A stretch of 64,000 bases of DNA, taken from the NCBI RefSeq assembly GCF_028640845.1, contig NC_080539.1, positions 300,373,516 to 300,437,515 of the forward strand. Reading direction: 5' to 3'. Below are positions 33,485 through 43,540 of the stretch, piece by piece. Position 1 is the stretch's first letter; each line of letters begins with the position of its first letter. The notes below the pieces were generated by a model, which was not told where the DNA came from, ran no database searches, and was given only the letters and a program-made list of their open reading frames with translations. The position numbers were made by a program, and so were the translations under genes. The stretch comes from Ahaetulla prasina (taxonomy: Eukaryota; Chordata; Lepidosauria; Squamata; Colubridae).

Positions 33485-33945
33485 GTTGTAGGGCAGATAC
33501 TGACCGCTGGCTGCCTGCAATTTGGCAGTTCAAATCTCACCAGGCTCAGTTGACTCAGCCTTCCATCCTTCCAAGATCGGTAAAATGAGGATCCAGATTG
33601 TTGGGGGCAATATGCTGACATTTATAAACTGCTCGGATAGTATTGTAAAGCACTGTGAAGCAGTATATAAGTCTTAAGTGCTAATGCAATTGCTAAGTCT
33701 CCTGTTCGTGTGTAAAGAACACATCCCTCCCTTTGCTTCCACCAATGTGATTATAAACAGGAGATTGGAAAACAGCTAATGCCAGTTAATTATTATCATA
33801 ATGGGACAAATCAAAATTTAGTGGAACTATGACTGTCCAAAGAAGCTAACTCTAATGTAATTTGCAATTATGCTGATTATGCTTAGAAAGGGCTGTAAAG
33901 CACTGTGAAGCGGTATAGAAGTCTACATGCTATTGCTATTTAAAC
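33485..33945 (+). mobile_element. Composite tRNA-type SINE plus extended tail
   Basis: Head with 'gcaatttggcagttcaaatc', body 'gactcagccttccatccttc' and 'gattgttgggggcaatatgc', 3' part 'aagcactgtgaagcagtata'. From 33700 to 33880 the sequence continues as a close match to the reverse complement of 1690-1860. A second tail piece ('aagcactgtgaagcggtata') lies at 33885-33945. Confidence 0.75.
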
Positions 33946-34389
33946 ATATATTTAATTACAATAATTACAATTACAAGCATACAATAATGGTCCTAGAAGT
34001 CATCCTTGACTTGTTAACTAAAAGGAGTAAAAAAAGTTGTCTTCTGCATTCCTGTTGGTATTTGGTTAATAAAGCCAAAATTAAGTCCTTGAGTCAAGTG
34101 GATGAAATGGCCAATGCAAGAAAAAATGAACACCTGATTTGGCTTCCCCAATTGACAGAGGCAGAGAAGTGCTTGTAAAGGGATGAAAGCAGCACATCAA
34201 ACCTAACTACATGAAAGCTCTCCAATGTGATCGGCAAGGAATATTGGCGAGGTAGGACTGCCAGAGCAATCATTGATAAAGTATCTATTATCCAAGACTT
34301 AATCCTGGATGAAAGTGCTGATCTGATGTGGGCCATGGAGAGCTGGAATTAGTATAATTAATCTCTTAGATCTCTGTTTATCTTCTTAT

Positions 34390-34655
34390 CTTGAGCCTCT
34401 GGTGGCTCAGACTGCTAAGACAGTCTGTTATTAACACAGCTGCTTGCAATTATTGCAGGTTCAAATCCCACCAGGGCCAAGATTGACTCAGCCTTCCATC
34501 CTTTATAAAGTAGGTAAAATGAGGACCCAGATTGTTGGGGGCAATAAGTTGACTTTGTATATAATATACAAATGGATGAAGACTATTGCTTAACATAGTG
34601 TAAACCGCCCTGAGTCTTCGGAGAAGGGCGGGATATAAATGCAAATAAAAACAAA
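34390..34655 (+). mobile_element. tRNA-derived SINE with CR1/L2-type tail, plus orientation
   Basis: Begins 'agcctctggtggctcagact' (box A-like), box B-like 'gcaggttcaaatccc', ends 'accgccctgagtcttcggag' and 'aagggcgggatataaatg'. It is the same family as 4110-4377 in the opposite direction. Confidence 0.85.
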
Positions 34656-34929
34656 AGTTGTACTACAGCAAGGTTGACCTAGAAGGCAGAGAAGAAGAGC
34701 GGTCCATATACATTCCAACTAGATAACTTTGTTCAGCGGTATGCTAACCCTGAAACCATGTTGTTACCTGTGGTGAACAAGGCAGATTGTGGACATGTAA
34801 TCTTGACAATGTTGGACTTGAGAAAGTGACAGAGTCCTTGAGGCAATCAGTTGTATCTTTATTTTGATTTGCACACCTTGAAGAAGTGGTGGTGTGTTTT
34901 TATTTGCACACCTTGAAGAAGTGGATATG

Positions 34930-36490
34930 ATATGAGGAATCCTCGTGCGCTTATTTGCCCCCTGCTCCTTTGGCTGATTAATTGGCCAGAAGATGGCTAG
35001 AGTGCTGCTGGAGGAAAACTAAGAATGACTCCAACTGTACCTAGGTTCAGAGCTGCAGTTAAGGTGATCCCTTCTTGAGGAGGAGGGCTTCGATGATCAC
35101 TTATAGGGCTGTGCAGAGGAATTAGTCAAATACTTGAAGGATAAAGTCACTCGGATCCATTCTAAGTTTGAGACCAAGCAGGTCCATTAGAGCTTCCCAG
35201 GGAATGGACTTGCCCAATTATCTGGGAAACTGAGGATCTGAGGAAGCTGACAGGTCCTTGGGGCTGTCAATGCAATTGCTGCTTATTAGAACCTTGTCCC
35301 TTCTGGTTGGTAAAAGTCACCAGGCGTTGACCTGAAGGTGGGTTCAGGCAGTGATTAATGCTTCATGAAGGGTTATTCTCGGCACCATTTAAGGAGCCCT
35401 TGGAATGCCCCCTGCTCAATAAACCATCACTGGACCCAACTTGTCTGGATAATTTTCATCCAGTTTCCCATCTCCCCGTTTTAGTGAATGTGGTGGAAAA
35501 GGGATTGGATTACAGCCCCAGAGAGTCCAGGATGAAACAGATTACCTGGACCCCTTTCAGTCAGGTTTCAGACCAGATTATGCAACAGAAATTGCATTGG
35601 TTGCATTTGTGGATGATTTCTGCTATAAGAGCAGTGTATTCATCCTTTCTCTTGGTGGCTTTCAATACCATTGATCTTGGTAGCCTTTTGGGTTGGCTAT
35701 GGGGTTTGGGGCTGGGTAGCACAATTTTACACTGGTTCAACTCTATTCTCAAGGCTGGTCCAAATTGATGTTGATAGGGAGCATGAGTTCCAGCCCATCG
35801 CCACTCCCTTGTGGAATGCCACAGGGCTCAATACTCTCTCTCTCACCCTGTTTAGTATTTACATGAAACTGATGAGAGAGATCATTTAACATGAGAATGT
35901 TAATGTCAACATGAGAATGATATATCATCAGTCTGCTGATGAGATAAAACTTTACAACTTCATTTCTGGTGATCCAAGAGATGCTGTGACCAATCTTTCT
36001 TAGTGCCTAGTGTAAGGTCTGGATGGGAGACAACAGGCTTCAGCTGAACCCTAGCAAGATGGAATGGCTATGGGTGCAAGGGACCTCTGGCTCTGGTGGT
36101 TTATAGCATTAACTCTGAATGGGGTTGCACTACACCAGACAAATTTGGTGCACAACTTGGGGTTCCTCCTGAACTCATGACTCCTGCTCAAAGACCAGCT
36201 GGTAGGAGGGCCTTTGTGTAATTTTGTGTTGTGTGCCAGTTGGCTTGGGACCTCCGAGGCAGATATTCACCACTGCAGATGGTTGACAGAGTAAGAATAC
36301 TTACTCTGAAGAATACTTCAGCCCCAGGACATCCATCTCTTACTCTTGCTTTTTGGTATGGTTTAAATGCTTAATTTGCATAGTTTTAGTATTTTATTTA
36401 CTTTTCTATTTATCTTTTTATAATCTGTAAGGTGCTAAGAATCACCTTATAGGGGAGATGGATGACATAAAAATTTAATAAATAACAATA
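34930..36490 (+). pseudogene. Decayed CR1/L2-like LINE with reverse-transcriptase traces
   Basis: Fragments in shifted frames read LLNKPSLDPTCLDNFHPVSH (about 35410-35470), a stretch corresponding to the AFDTIDHG region (about 35650-35700), IYMKLMREI (about 35855-35885) and an ADE-type remnant of the ADD box (about 35930-35945). The 3' end 'ggtgctaagaatcaccttat' plus 'aggggagatggatgacataa' matches 55340-55790. Many stops; inactive. Confidence 0.75.
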
Positions 36491-36525
36491 ATAAATAAGA
36501 TTAGTATAGACCATAGTTAAGGGAG

Positions 36526-37121
36526 TGTTGTGGTCCGCAAGCAGCCTGAGGAGCTGGCAATGGAGTCAGACAGTGATGAGGCTGAGGAAGAACATGGGCC
36601 AGTCCTGGAGGCTGGGAAAGGCCCAGATGAAGGCTCTGCGTCAGAGGCAGAGGTGGGGCCAGGGCCATCGGGTAGTGATGTGTGGACTCCAGAGCCTCCA
36701 GAGGCTGACAGTAGTGATGCAGAGGAACAGGAGGAGCCTGTTCTAATACACTGCATGAGAAGAGCTGCCAGAAGGCAAGAGCAGCTCAAGCAAAGAGGAC
36801 AACTCAGGAGTAGCGCCAAGAGATAATTGGCCCTTCCCATAAGGCTTAAAAACAATGCCGGGAAACAATGTTGATAGCTTTGTCTTGTTGCATTTGTTTC
36901 ATATCAGTGTCTTCTGAACTTTTGCCAAGAAAGGCCTTTGGCAGTTTGCCTAATTGGACCAAGGTTGGTGATAGGACTGAGGAATTGTGTTGGGAGGAAT
37001 TTGCTTTAATTTAGTTGGATTACGCTGAGAATGAAGTAATTCTCAGCTGTTTTATAAAGTTTGTTTGTTTTTACACTGACTGAGCTTCCTACCACCTACT
37101 ACTTGGGCCTGGGTCACAACA
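36526..37121 (+). mobile_element. Solo LTR, plus orientation, with acidic open frame
   Basis: 596 nt, TGTTGTGG...CACAACA ends, perfect 5-bp duplication 'gggag' at 36521-36525 and 37122-37126. From 36530 to 36826 it is open for 98 residues, rich in Glu/Asp/Ser/Gly and ending in an Arg/Gln/Lys-rich stretch. A TATA-like 'ggcttaaaaacaatg' follows at about 36843. Internal proviral sequence is absent. The class (ERV or Gypsy) is not determined. Confidence 0.82.
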
Positions 37122-37442
37122 GGGAGATGATCAATGTTTCCTTCCTAGGAGAATTATTTCTGAATGCCTAAAGGAGGAAGTAATAAGACTTTCCCCAAAG
37201 AAGGCATTCCTTGGAATATGGATTTGTATCATTAGGGTAAATATCAAATATTCAATTTCTTAGAAAGACAATTGAGTATTGACTTTGACTCTTTTTTGCG
37301 CAGTGGAACAAGGTAATAACATACAACCTCAACTTTTTACTTTTGTATAATAATTTTATATAACAATAAATCTAGCTAATCTGGAAAAACCCCAAATCAA
37401 AGTTTTAATGCTTGTCTTTTTCTTTTCCCCTTTACCCTACAC

Positions 37443-37571
37443 CAGGGGTGTCAAACTGGCAGCCCATGGGCCAGATGCATCATGCGCAGGCCACACCCAC
37501 TCCAGCTCCGCGAAGGCAAAACATGTCACGTCATGTGACATCAACGTGACGTGGCGAGTTTGACACCTGTG
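37443..37571. mobile_element. 129-bp hAT MITE
   Basis: Ends 'caggggtgtcaaactggc' and 'gcgagtttgacacctgtg'; perfect 8-bp duplication 'ccctacac' (37435-37442, 37572-37579). It lies inside an AT-rich LINE-like 3' end (37320-37680, ending in 'ataaattaataaaaaaattt'). Confidence 0.9.
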
Positions 37572-38407
37572 CCCTACACTTTTTCCTCTCCCCCTTCCCT
37601 ACTTTTCCATTATTTTCATTTTTCTTTGTATTTCTGTATTTTATATTTTGATAAATTAATAAAAAAATTTAATCAAAAGGTAATTGAGAAGATGGTGGCC
37701 CCATAACTTCAGACTTGTTTATCTGACATAGATTTTCTGCAAACATTTCAATCGGATGTTAGCTGGGATACAAGACTGAAATGGTTTGTAGATGACATAT
37801 GCCAGAAACTGAATGTAGAGGCCTGTTAATTACTCTGGATTTTCCTTTGGATTTTCAGACCATTGAAAATGGTATCCAGATGGTTTACCTGCATGTCAGG
37901 TTACATACAGATGGTGGGGATGACAGAGCATAGTTCAACACAGAGACCAAGATTTATGACATCCAAGCATTTAACTCTGTCTCCCATGTCATTTACTATT
38001 TATATAAAACTGCTGGAGACACCAATTGATGTCTTGTAGTGGCATGTCATCAGTACAATGCCCATCTCTACTGTTCCTTAGTATCCAATTTCAGTGGAGT
38101 AATCCATAATCTTGTAAATTGTTGCATTGAAGTAGATGACTTGCAATTTAACTTAGACAATATGGAGAAGCTATTCAGAAAGACTGAACTGTGTTCAGAG
38201 ATTGAGGTTTAGGCTGTTATGTACCTCAGGATTGTATTCCACCTGACAAAGCATGTTTATAATTTGGGAGCGCTGCTTGATTTTTGACTATCACTGGATT
38301 TGCCATGGTGGTTATGAAAAAGATTCTTTCCCGACTCACTTGAATTTAGCAAGAGTTATCCACATCTTGGTAACACCCTACCTTAACTAATGTAATGTAT
38401 TCTATAT

Positions 38408-38554
38408 CAGGGGTCTCCAACCTTGGCAACTTTGAGACTTGTGAACTTCAACTCCCAGAATTCCAGCTTCTACCAGTTACTATGCTTTGCTGGCTGAGGA
38501 ATTCTGGGAGTTGAAGTCCACAAATCTTAAAGTTGCCAAGGTTGGAGACCTCTG
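38408..38554. mobile_element. Hairpin hAT MITE, 147 bp
   Basis: Same family as 10422-10537, arms 'ggggtctccaaccttggcaa' and 'gttgccaaggttggagacct'; perfect 8-bp duplication 'ttctatat' (38400-38407, 38555-38562). Confidence 0.93.
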
Positions 38555-38619
38555 TTCTATATGCTGAAAAGTGTTCATGTTGCAATTGATGTAAAATATA
38601 GAACGGACAGACTTCTAAT

Positions 38620-38882
38620 CAGAGGTGGTATTCAGCTGGTTTGTAGCAGTTCGAGCGAACCGGTAGCGGAAATCGTGAGTGGGCCTGCCCCACCCCCGCC
38701 TTGGCTCTATGCCATCCTATTTAGGCATGTTTTCGAGGCTGGGCACACGCGTGGAAGGTGCCCAAGAGAGCAAAGTGCACTCATGGAAGCCTGGGTGCAT
38801 GTGCAGAAGGTGTGCGCGCACACGAAGTGAGTGTGTGTGCGGCGGGTGAACCAGTGGTAAGAATATTGGAAACCCACCGCTA
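38620..38882. mobile_element. 263-bp hAT MITE
   Basis: Left end 'cagaggtggtattcagctgg', right end 'gaaacccaccgcta'; perfect 8-bp duplication 'cttctaat' (38612-38619, 38883-38890). Internal 'gaaccggtagcgg' links it to the GAACCGGTAG family at 12594 and 53985. Confidence 0.88.
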
Positions 38883-39354
38883 CTTCTAATCTATGAAAGA
38901 TTAGAGACATTGTGATGCAACGAAAGCTCTGTATTGGTTACCTATTACGTATCAGGATGAATTTAAGGCATTTAAAACCCTAAACAGATTCAGGCTCTCA
39001 TTATGAACTTATCTGGTTGTTAACAGATGCAGGAGAGATTCTTTTGGAGATATCTCTGGCTATCATTCTAGCACCTGGAGAGAACTTTCTCCTCCATTGC
39101 CTGCAGGCTATGGAATGCCCTTCCTTAAGAGTTGTTTGATCTTCACCCTCTCACTGCTCAGAAAAATCTGTAAAGATACATATCTTTTGCTGGTCTTTTG
39201 GTATTTATTTTATTGTTTTAATATCCAAGTTAAACTTTTCATATTGTTTATGCTCTTAAAGTTTTGCTAGCCACTTTTGCACACTTATCAACCAGGGAGG
39301 CAAAATACAAATTGAATAAATGAATAAAAACTTCGCCCTCAGCACCTGCTTGAG

Positions 39355-39605
39355 AGTTTGAGAGAATTGGTTTGGTATAATGGCTAATCTAAAGCATAAA
39401 GTGCTGGACTAGAAAGTTGGAGAGACTTATTTGTAGTATTAATCCTTCCTTAGACATGAAAACCAGCTGGCTTACTTTGGGCCAGTCACTATTTCACAGG
39501 GTGGTTGTTGTAAGGGAAATACAAGAGAGGAACATTATGTATGCTGCCTTGAGTTGTACAAATAAAGGCAGGATATGAATCAAATAAATACCTAAATAAA
39601 TAAAT
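39355..39605 (+). mobile_element. Old tRNA-derived SINE
   Basis: tRNA-like head ('ggtttggtataatggctaat'), body 'gggccagtcactatttcaca' and 'gggtggttgttgtaa', tail 'ctgccttgagttgtacaaat' and 'aaaggcaggatatgaat'. This resembles MIR/ACA-like amniote SINEs; the exact family is uncertain. Confidence 0.6.
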
Positions 39606-40337
39606 GTTCAAGGCAGCTTTCCCGATTTACTTAATTATAATTCCCATATGGGGAATGTGTAATCCAACACAACTGGAGGGAAACTGTATGATTGCAGAAG
39701 AACAACAATCAAAGCAATCTTTTTTTTATCACTGTCTCAAGGCTAGCTATGATTATTCCTAATTTGTTTACTTCAGATCTGTGGTGGAATGAATGGCTGA
39801 AAGGGAGAGGGGCGGCTTTAAGGAAAAATTCCAGTTTAGAATTTGTTCAGAGGAGGAAATGTCTGAAATCAAACCCTGAGGTGTATATCTGCCATTTCCT
39901 AAGGGAAGGTAGACAGCCTGGCGAGATTCTTGTAATACAGGTGATCAACAATAGAGAATCTATTTGGGCCTGTCCCTGTTGTTTGCACTTGAGAAGATCC
40001 ACCTTTTACAATCTCATACAAAGTGCAGAGATATCCACAGGGAGTCGAGCAAATGCTAAAAGTGTCATTGTATTTCAATCCCTGCCCCTTTTTTGATCTG
40101 TTTTCCTTGTTGCCTTCTGGGAGAGGCAGAATATCTAGATTCAGTCACAGTTTTGTTCCATATACTGTAGTATCAACCTTGTGAACTCTCAGGTTTCCTC
40201 TTTCCGCTATGTTTTCAAAATGGACAATGATATATATATGTGTGTGTGTGTACATACACACACACACACAAGAATAGGCAACAAAATTCCATTTTTAATG
40301 TGTGCCAGTGTGGTCACAATAAAAAAATGACAATAAA

Positions 40338-40492
40338 GGTTATCTTATCTCATCTTATTTAATCTCATCTCATCTCATCTCATCTCATCTCACCTTACCT
40401 TATCTCATCTTATCTTCTTACCCTGTCCCGTCCCGTCCCGTCCCGTCTTATCCCATCTTATCTTATCATCCTATCTTATCTTATACTGCACA
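40338..40492. repeat. Pentanucleotide array, (TCTTA/TCTCA/TCCCG)n
   Basis: Blocks of TCTTA, TCTCA and TCCCG units follow each other. In the SLC8A3 transcript it reads as purine-rich UGAGA/UAAGA/CGGGA and begins about 490 nt downstream of the microexon C donor. Confidence 0.9.
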
Positions 40493-40979
40493 AACATAGA
40501 ACGTGTGCAGCACAATGGTGAGGTGTTGCTTTCATCATTTGGATTAAAAATATCAGATCCTGCAGATGCCTTTAGAATGATAAACCATCATTCTGTGCTC
40601 CTCTTGCCGAGTCAGAATGACAAGGCTGAACTCACTTTCCTTGTCGGCATATCTGCGAATGTTCACGTTGATCTGTGCAAAATGAACTTGTCACCCTGGC
40701 ATGTAGCAGGTTCCCTCAAGGGTGTAGAGAACACAGATGCAGCCTCAGTTCCAACAACCCTCAGTTCTTTCTCTCCAGCTGAACCCTTTTCCTTACATCC
40801 AAGCAAAGGTTCAGGTTCATGTTATTCTCAACAATGGCATTGGTTCTAAACATTGAGGTGAAATCCTTGAAGTATGAAGTCATTCCCAATGAAAGACAAC
40901 ATTTAGAATCTAGGCTGTAGACAAGAAAAGGACAGAGCAGAAATCCAAACGGTGGCGGGAGAGGGAAAAATTGACTTAC

Positions 40980-40997
40980 CTTGAGTCAAGAGAAGCG
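40980..40997 (-). CDS. SLC8A3: SLC8A3 alternative microexon C (18 nt)
   Basis: Minus-strand sequence CGCTTCTCTTGACTCAAG between acceptor 'tttttatatag' and donor gtaagt. With the last G of exon A or B and the first AG of the shared exon it encodes ALLLTQ-E, matching the ALLL-type exon C of NCX proteins (NCX1: ALLLNELGGFTIT; NCX3 has a short form). At 18 nt (six codons) it can be included or skipped without frame change. It is too short for an ORF scan; support comes from splice sites, phase and position between B and the shared exon. The pyrimidine tract is weak (tttctttttatatag), in keeping with regulated inclusion. Confidence 0.88.
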
Positions 40998-41929
40998 CTA
41001 TATAAAAAGAAATAAACAAGAAAAGGAAGGAAGAGACAGAGTTATTATTTTCTGTATGACAGGTTTATAAGCATTTTGCATACAACCATGTTAAATAATA
41101 ATGAGCTTGCTTGAAGTAAACAATGGCTTTTTGGTAGCCTCATGGTAGAAGCAGGTTTGTAAGCATGCGTGGGAGCCACAAAATGGAGATGAAGCTGTAT
41201 CAAACAGGTGCAGTTGTAAGGGTTTCAGAGGTTCCCCCTTTCCCTCATGAACAAAGGTGCAGGCAGTAGGGTGGGAAGGACAGGACTTGGAGGTGAGGGC
41301 TGTGGAGGCAATCAATGAAGAAATTTGCAACACAAGACCAGAATCTGGGGCACACCTAGTGGCTTTTTTTGGGGGGGGGAGGGTTGCCTTTGAGTCAGTG
41401 TGGATGTCTGCCTGGACTAGACCCTGCAGTTTTCTTGGCAAGATTTTTGGAAGTGGGTTGCCTTGCCTTCTTCCTAGGACTGAAAAGAGCTACTGCCAAG
41501 GTCATGCACCTAGTTTTGTACCTAAGATGGGACTAGAACTTATGGTCTCTGGGCTTCTAGCCTGGCACTTAGCTATTGCCCTAGGGAAGGTATTTCTACC
41601 TTCCAATTTCTACCTTCCAATTCTTTCAATTGGCTACACCTAAGGAGGCAACTTTGGTTTCAGTAAAAATTAACAAGGAAGTCAGACAGATGCAATGATT
41701 CATACTTAGAAATTAAATTTGTATCCCCCTAGCTGAATTACTGTCACTCAATGGGGAATGAAATATCACCTTACCTACTTTGTATAGCTGTTTTACCATA
41801 ACTTTATGGGGTTATAACAACTAGCTTCCAGTATCTCCTAGATAGCAACAAAGGGATAAAAAGAAATCTCTAACTGATTGCTGCCATCCAGATTTTTTTC
41901 AGTCCAGTTTTGGCAGATGTACTCATTTA

Positions 41930-42935
41930 GCAATAGTATGAAGTGGAATCCTTAGTGCTCTCTGAGCTTGTTTGTTTTCTTGCAGATATTTCATTATTCA
42001 GTAGTAACATCTTCGGTGCTAGAAGAGTGTGAGGTTTGCTCTCTATTTATATACAGTAACTTGTCCAGTCTATGTTGGTGAGGATGTAGATTTTTCTTTG
42101 GTAGTTCCTTGATTAAAAAGGTAAAGGTTCCCCTCGCACATACGTGCTAGTCGTTGCCGACTCTAGGGGGTGGTGCTCATCTCCGTTTCAAAGCCGAAGA
42201 GCCAGCGCTGTCTGAAGACGTCTCCGTGGTCATGTGGTCGGCATGACTAAATGCCAAAGGCACATGGAACGCTGTTACGTTCCCACCAAAGGTGGTCCCT
42301 ATTTTTTCTACTTGCATTTTTACATGCATTCAAAACTGCTAGGTTGGCAGAAGCTGGAACAAGTAATGGGAGCTCACCCCATTACACGGCAGCACTAGGG
42401 GTTTGAACCGCCGAGCTGCCGACTTTTCGATCAACAAGCTCAACGTCCTAGCCCCTGAGCCACCATGTTCCTTCCTTGATTAGGCTGTTATTTACCACTT
42501 GATTGTCTGGTGTTGCTTCTGGTATCAATCCCTGCTTATCTGGGTGTTGATTCATGGCAAGGAGGTGTTCTGATCTTTTTGTTTCCTTTTTAGTTTTTTA
42601 ATTGTATTTTTTGAAAGTTGTCTACATATGGTTTATCGCTATGATTCTGTTCATGTTGATCTGTCTGAATACCAAGCTTTTCCCTAATTTGGCTTGTATC
42701 TAGTCTGTGGATAGTTTCCCACCTGAAACTATGGTGAAATCTGTCCAAATTAAGACATTTTTATTGGGTCTTCTGATTGCTGGTTGGACAGAACAGATGT
42801 GTTCTGTTAGTCTTTGCTTGTCTGCCCTAGAGAGTGACTGTTATATCCCTCACACTGTATATTGTAGATGAACCCTGTTTTTTTTACTTGGGCTACTGGG
42901 TCTTTTGGTTTACTTAAGATATTTTGGAGAACTTT
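41930..42935 (-). mobile_element. Unclassified retroelement remnant, interrupted by a SINE
   Basis: Segments such as 'ttcttgcagatatttcatta' (41979 onward) and, after the SINE, 'tgttctgttagtctttgctt' have the look of a decayed mobile element; minus-strand fragments like KQRLTEHICS resemble a Penelope-type endonuclease weakly. The two sides join if the SINE at 42116-42471 is removed. Confidence 0.35.
42116..42471 (-). mobile_element. Sauria SINE, full length, minus orientation
   Basis: The plus strand begins 'ggtaaaggttcccctcgcac', then 'gccgactctagggggtggtg', and ends with the reversed tRNA-like head (box B region 'ggtttgaaccgccgag'). Perfect 11-bp duplication 'ttccttgatta' at 42105-42115 and 42472-42482. 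Confidence 0.93.
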
Positions 42936-42939
42936 AGTT

Positions 42940-43074
42940 CAGGGTTCTCCAACCTTGGCAACTTTAAGATTTGTGTACTTCAACTCCCAGAATACCTCAG
43001 CCAGCAAAGCTGGCTGAGGAATTCTGGGAGTTGAAGTCCACAAGTCTTGAAGTTGTCAAGGTTGGAGATCCCTG
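42940..43074. mobile_element. Hairpin hAT MITE, 135 bp
   Basis: Arms 'tctccaaccttggcaacttt' and 'gaagttgtcaaggttggaga'; the centre is 'gccagcaaagctggc'. Perfect 8-bp duplication 'ctttagtt' (42932-42939, 43075-43082). Confidence 0.93.
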
Positions 43075-43311
43075 CTTTAGTTAGCTTATGTACTACAGTG
43101 ATGCCATATGGTTCCAATAGTCAATACTATTTCTGAAGTATGGGGAGTGCTATCCTTTTCATACCTTATGCTGGTTGTACTGTAATAGGTTGAGCGAACA
43201 GGAATTTTTAAATAAATTTAAGTGGGTATTCATTTTGTTAGAAGATATTATATAGGTGATGTTTCCTTTTTTCATGTTCTGGGTAGTGGTAGTGCATTTG
43301 TGCTCATCTGA

Positions 43312-43540
43312 ATAATAGCAATAGCACTTTATTGCTTTACAGTGCTTTACAGCCCTCTCTAAGCAGTTTACAGAATCATCATATTGCCCCCAACAATCTG
43401 GGTCCTCATTTTACTGACCTTGGAAGGATTGAAGGCTGAGTCAACCTTGAGCCTGTTGAGATTCGAACTGCCAAATTGCAGGCAGCCGGCAGTCAGCAGA
43501 AGTAGCCTTCAGTACTGCACTCTACTGTCACTGTGCCTCA
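43312..43540 (-). mobile_element. tRNA-type SINE (same family as 33485), minus
   Basis: The plus strand reads 'aatagcaatagcactttatt', 'gtgctttacagccctctcta', 'attgcccccaacaatctggg', then the head 'tgagattcgaactgccaaat'. No extended 180-bp tail is present, unlike the copies at 1690 and 33485. Confidence 0.85.

Larger units (their letters stand above)
37690..39335 (+). pseudogene. Strongly decayed CR1/L2-like LINE
   Basis: Segments near 37980-38060 resemble the IYxKLLGD...QCHQYNAD stretch seen at 35850-35945, and 38930-39330 has the C-terminal/3' UTR layout ending in AATAAATGAATA. Two hAT elements (38408-38554, 38620-38882) sit inside. No frame is intact. Confidence 0.55.
19635..40979 (-). other. 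SLC8A3: SLC8A3 intron, 21 kb
   Basis: Between microexon C and the shared exon; donor CAAG|gtaagt at 40979, acceptor ccacag at 19635. It carries an L1 remnant, CR1-like fragments, SINEs, hAT elements and a solo LTR. In 20010-21880, 25870-27520, 28065-29940, 31390-32620 and 39610-40330 I see AT-rich sequence without identifiable genes or elements. Confidence 0.9.

Noticed and set aside
36530..36826. 98-residue acidic plus-strand frame as a host gene
   Set aside because: It lies wholly inside a solo LTR bounded by a 5-bp duplication and has a relative in another LTR; treated as part of the element.
40505..40849. 114-residue plus-strand frame
   Set aside because: No recognised domain, no splice context, and next to a low-complexity array; likely chance.
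41091..41643. Overlapping frames on both strands near exon C
   Set aside because: Composition-driven frames without motifs; 41365-41385 includes T- and G-runs.
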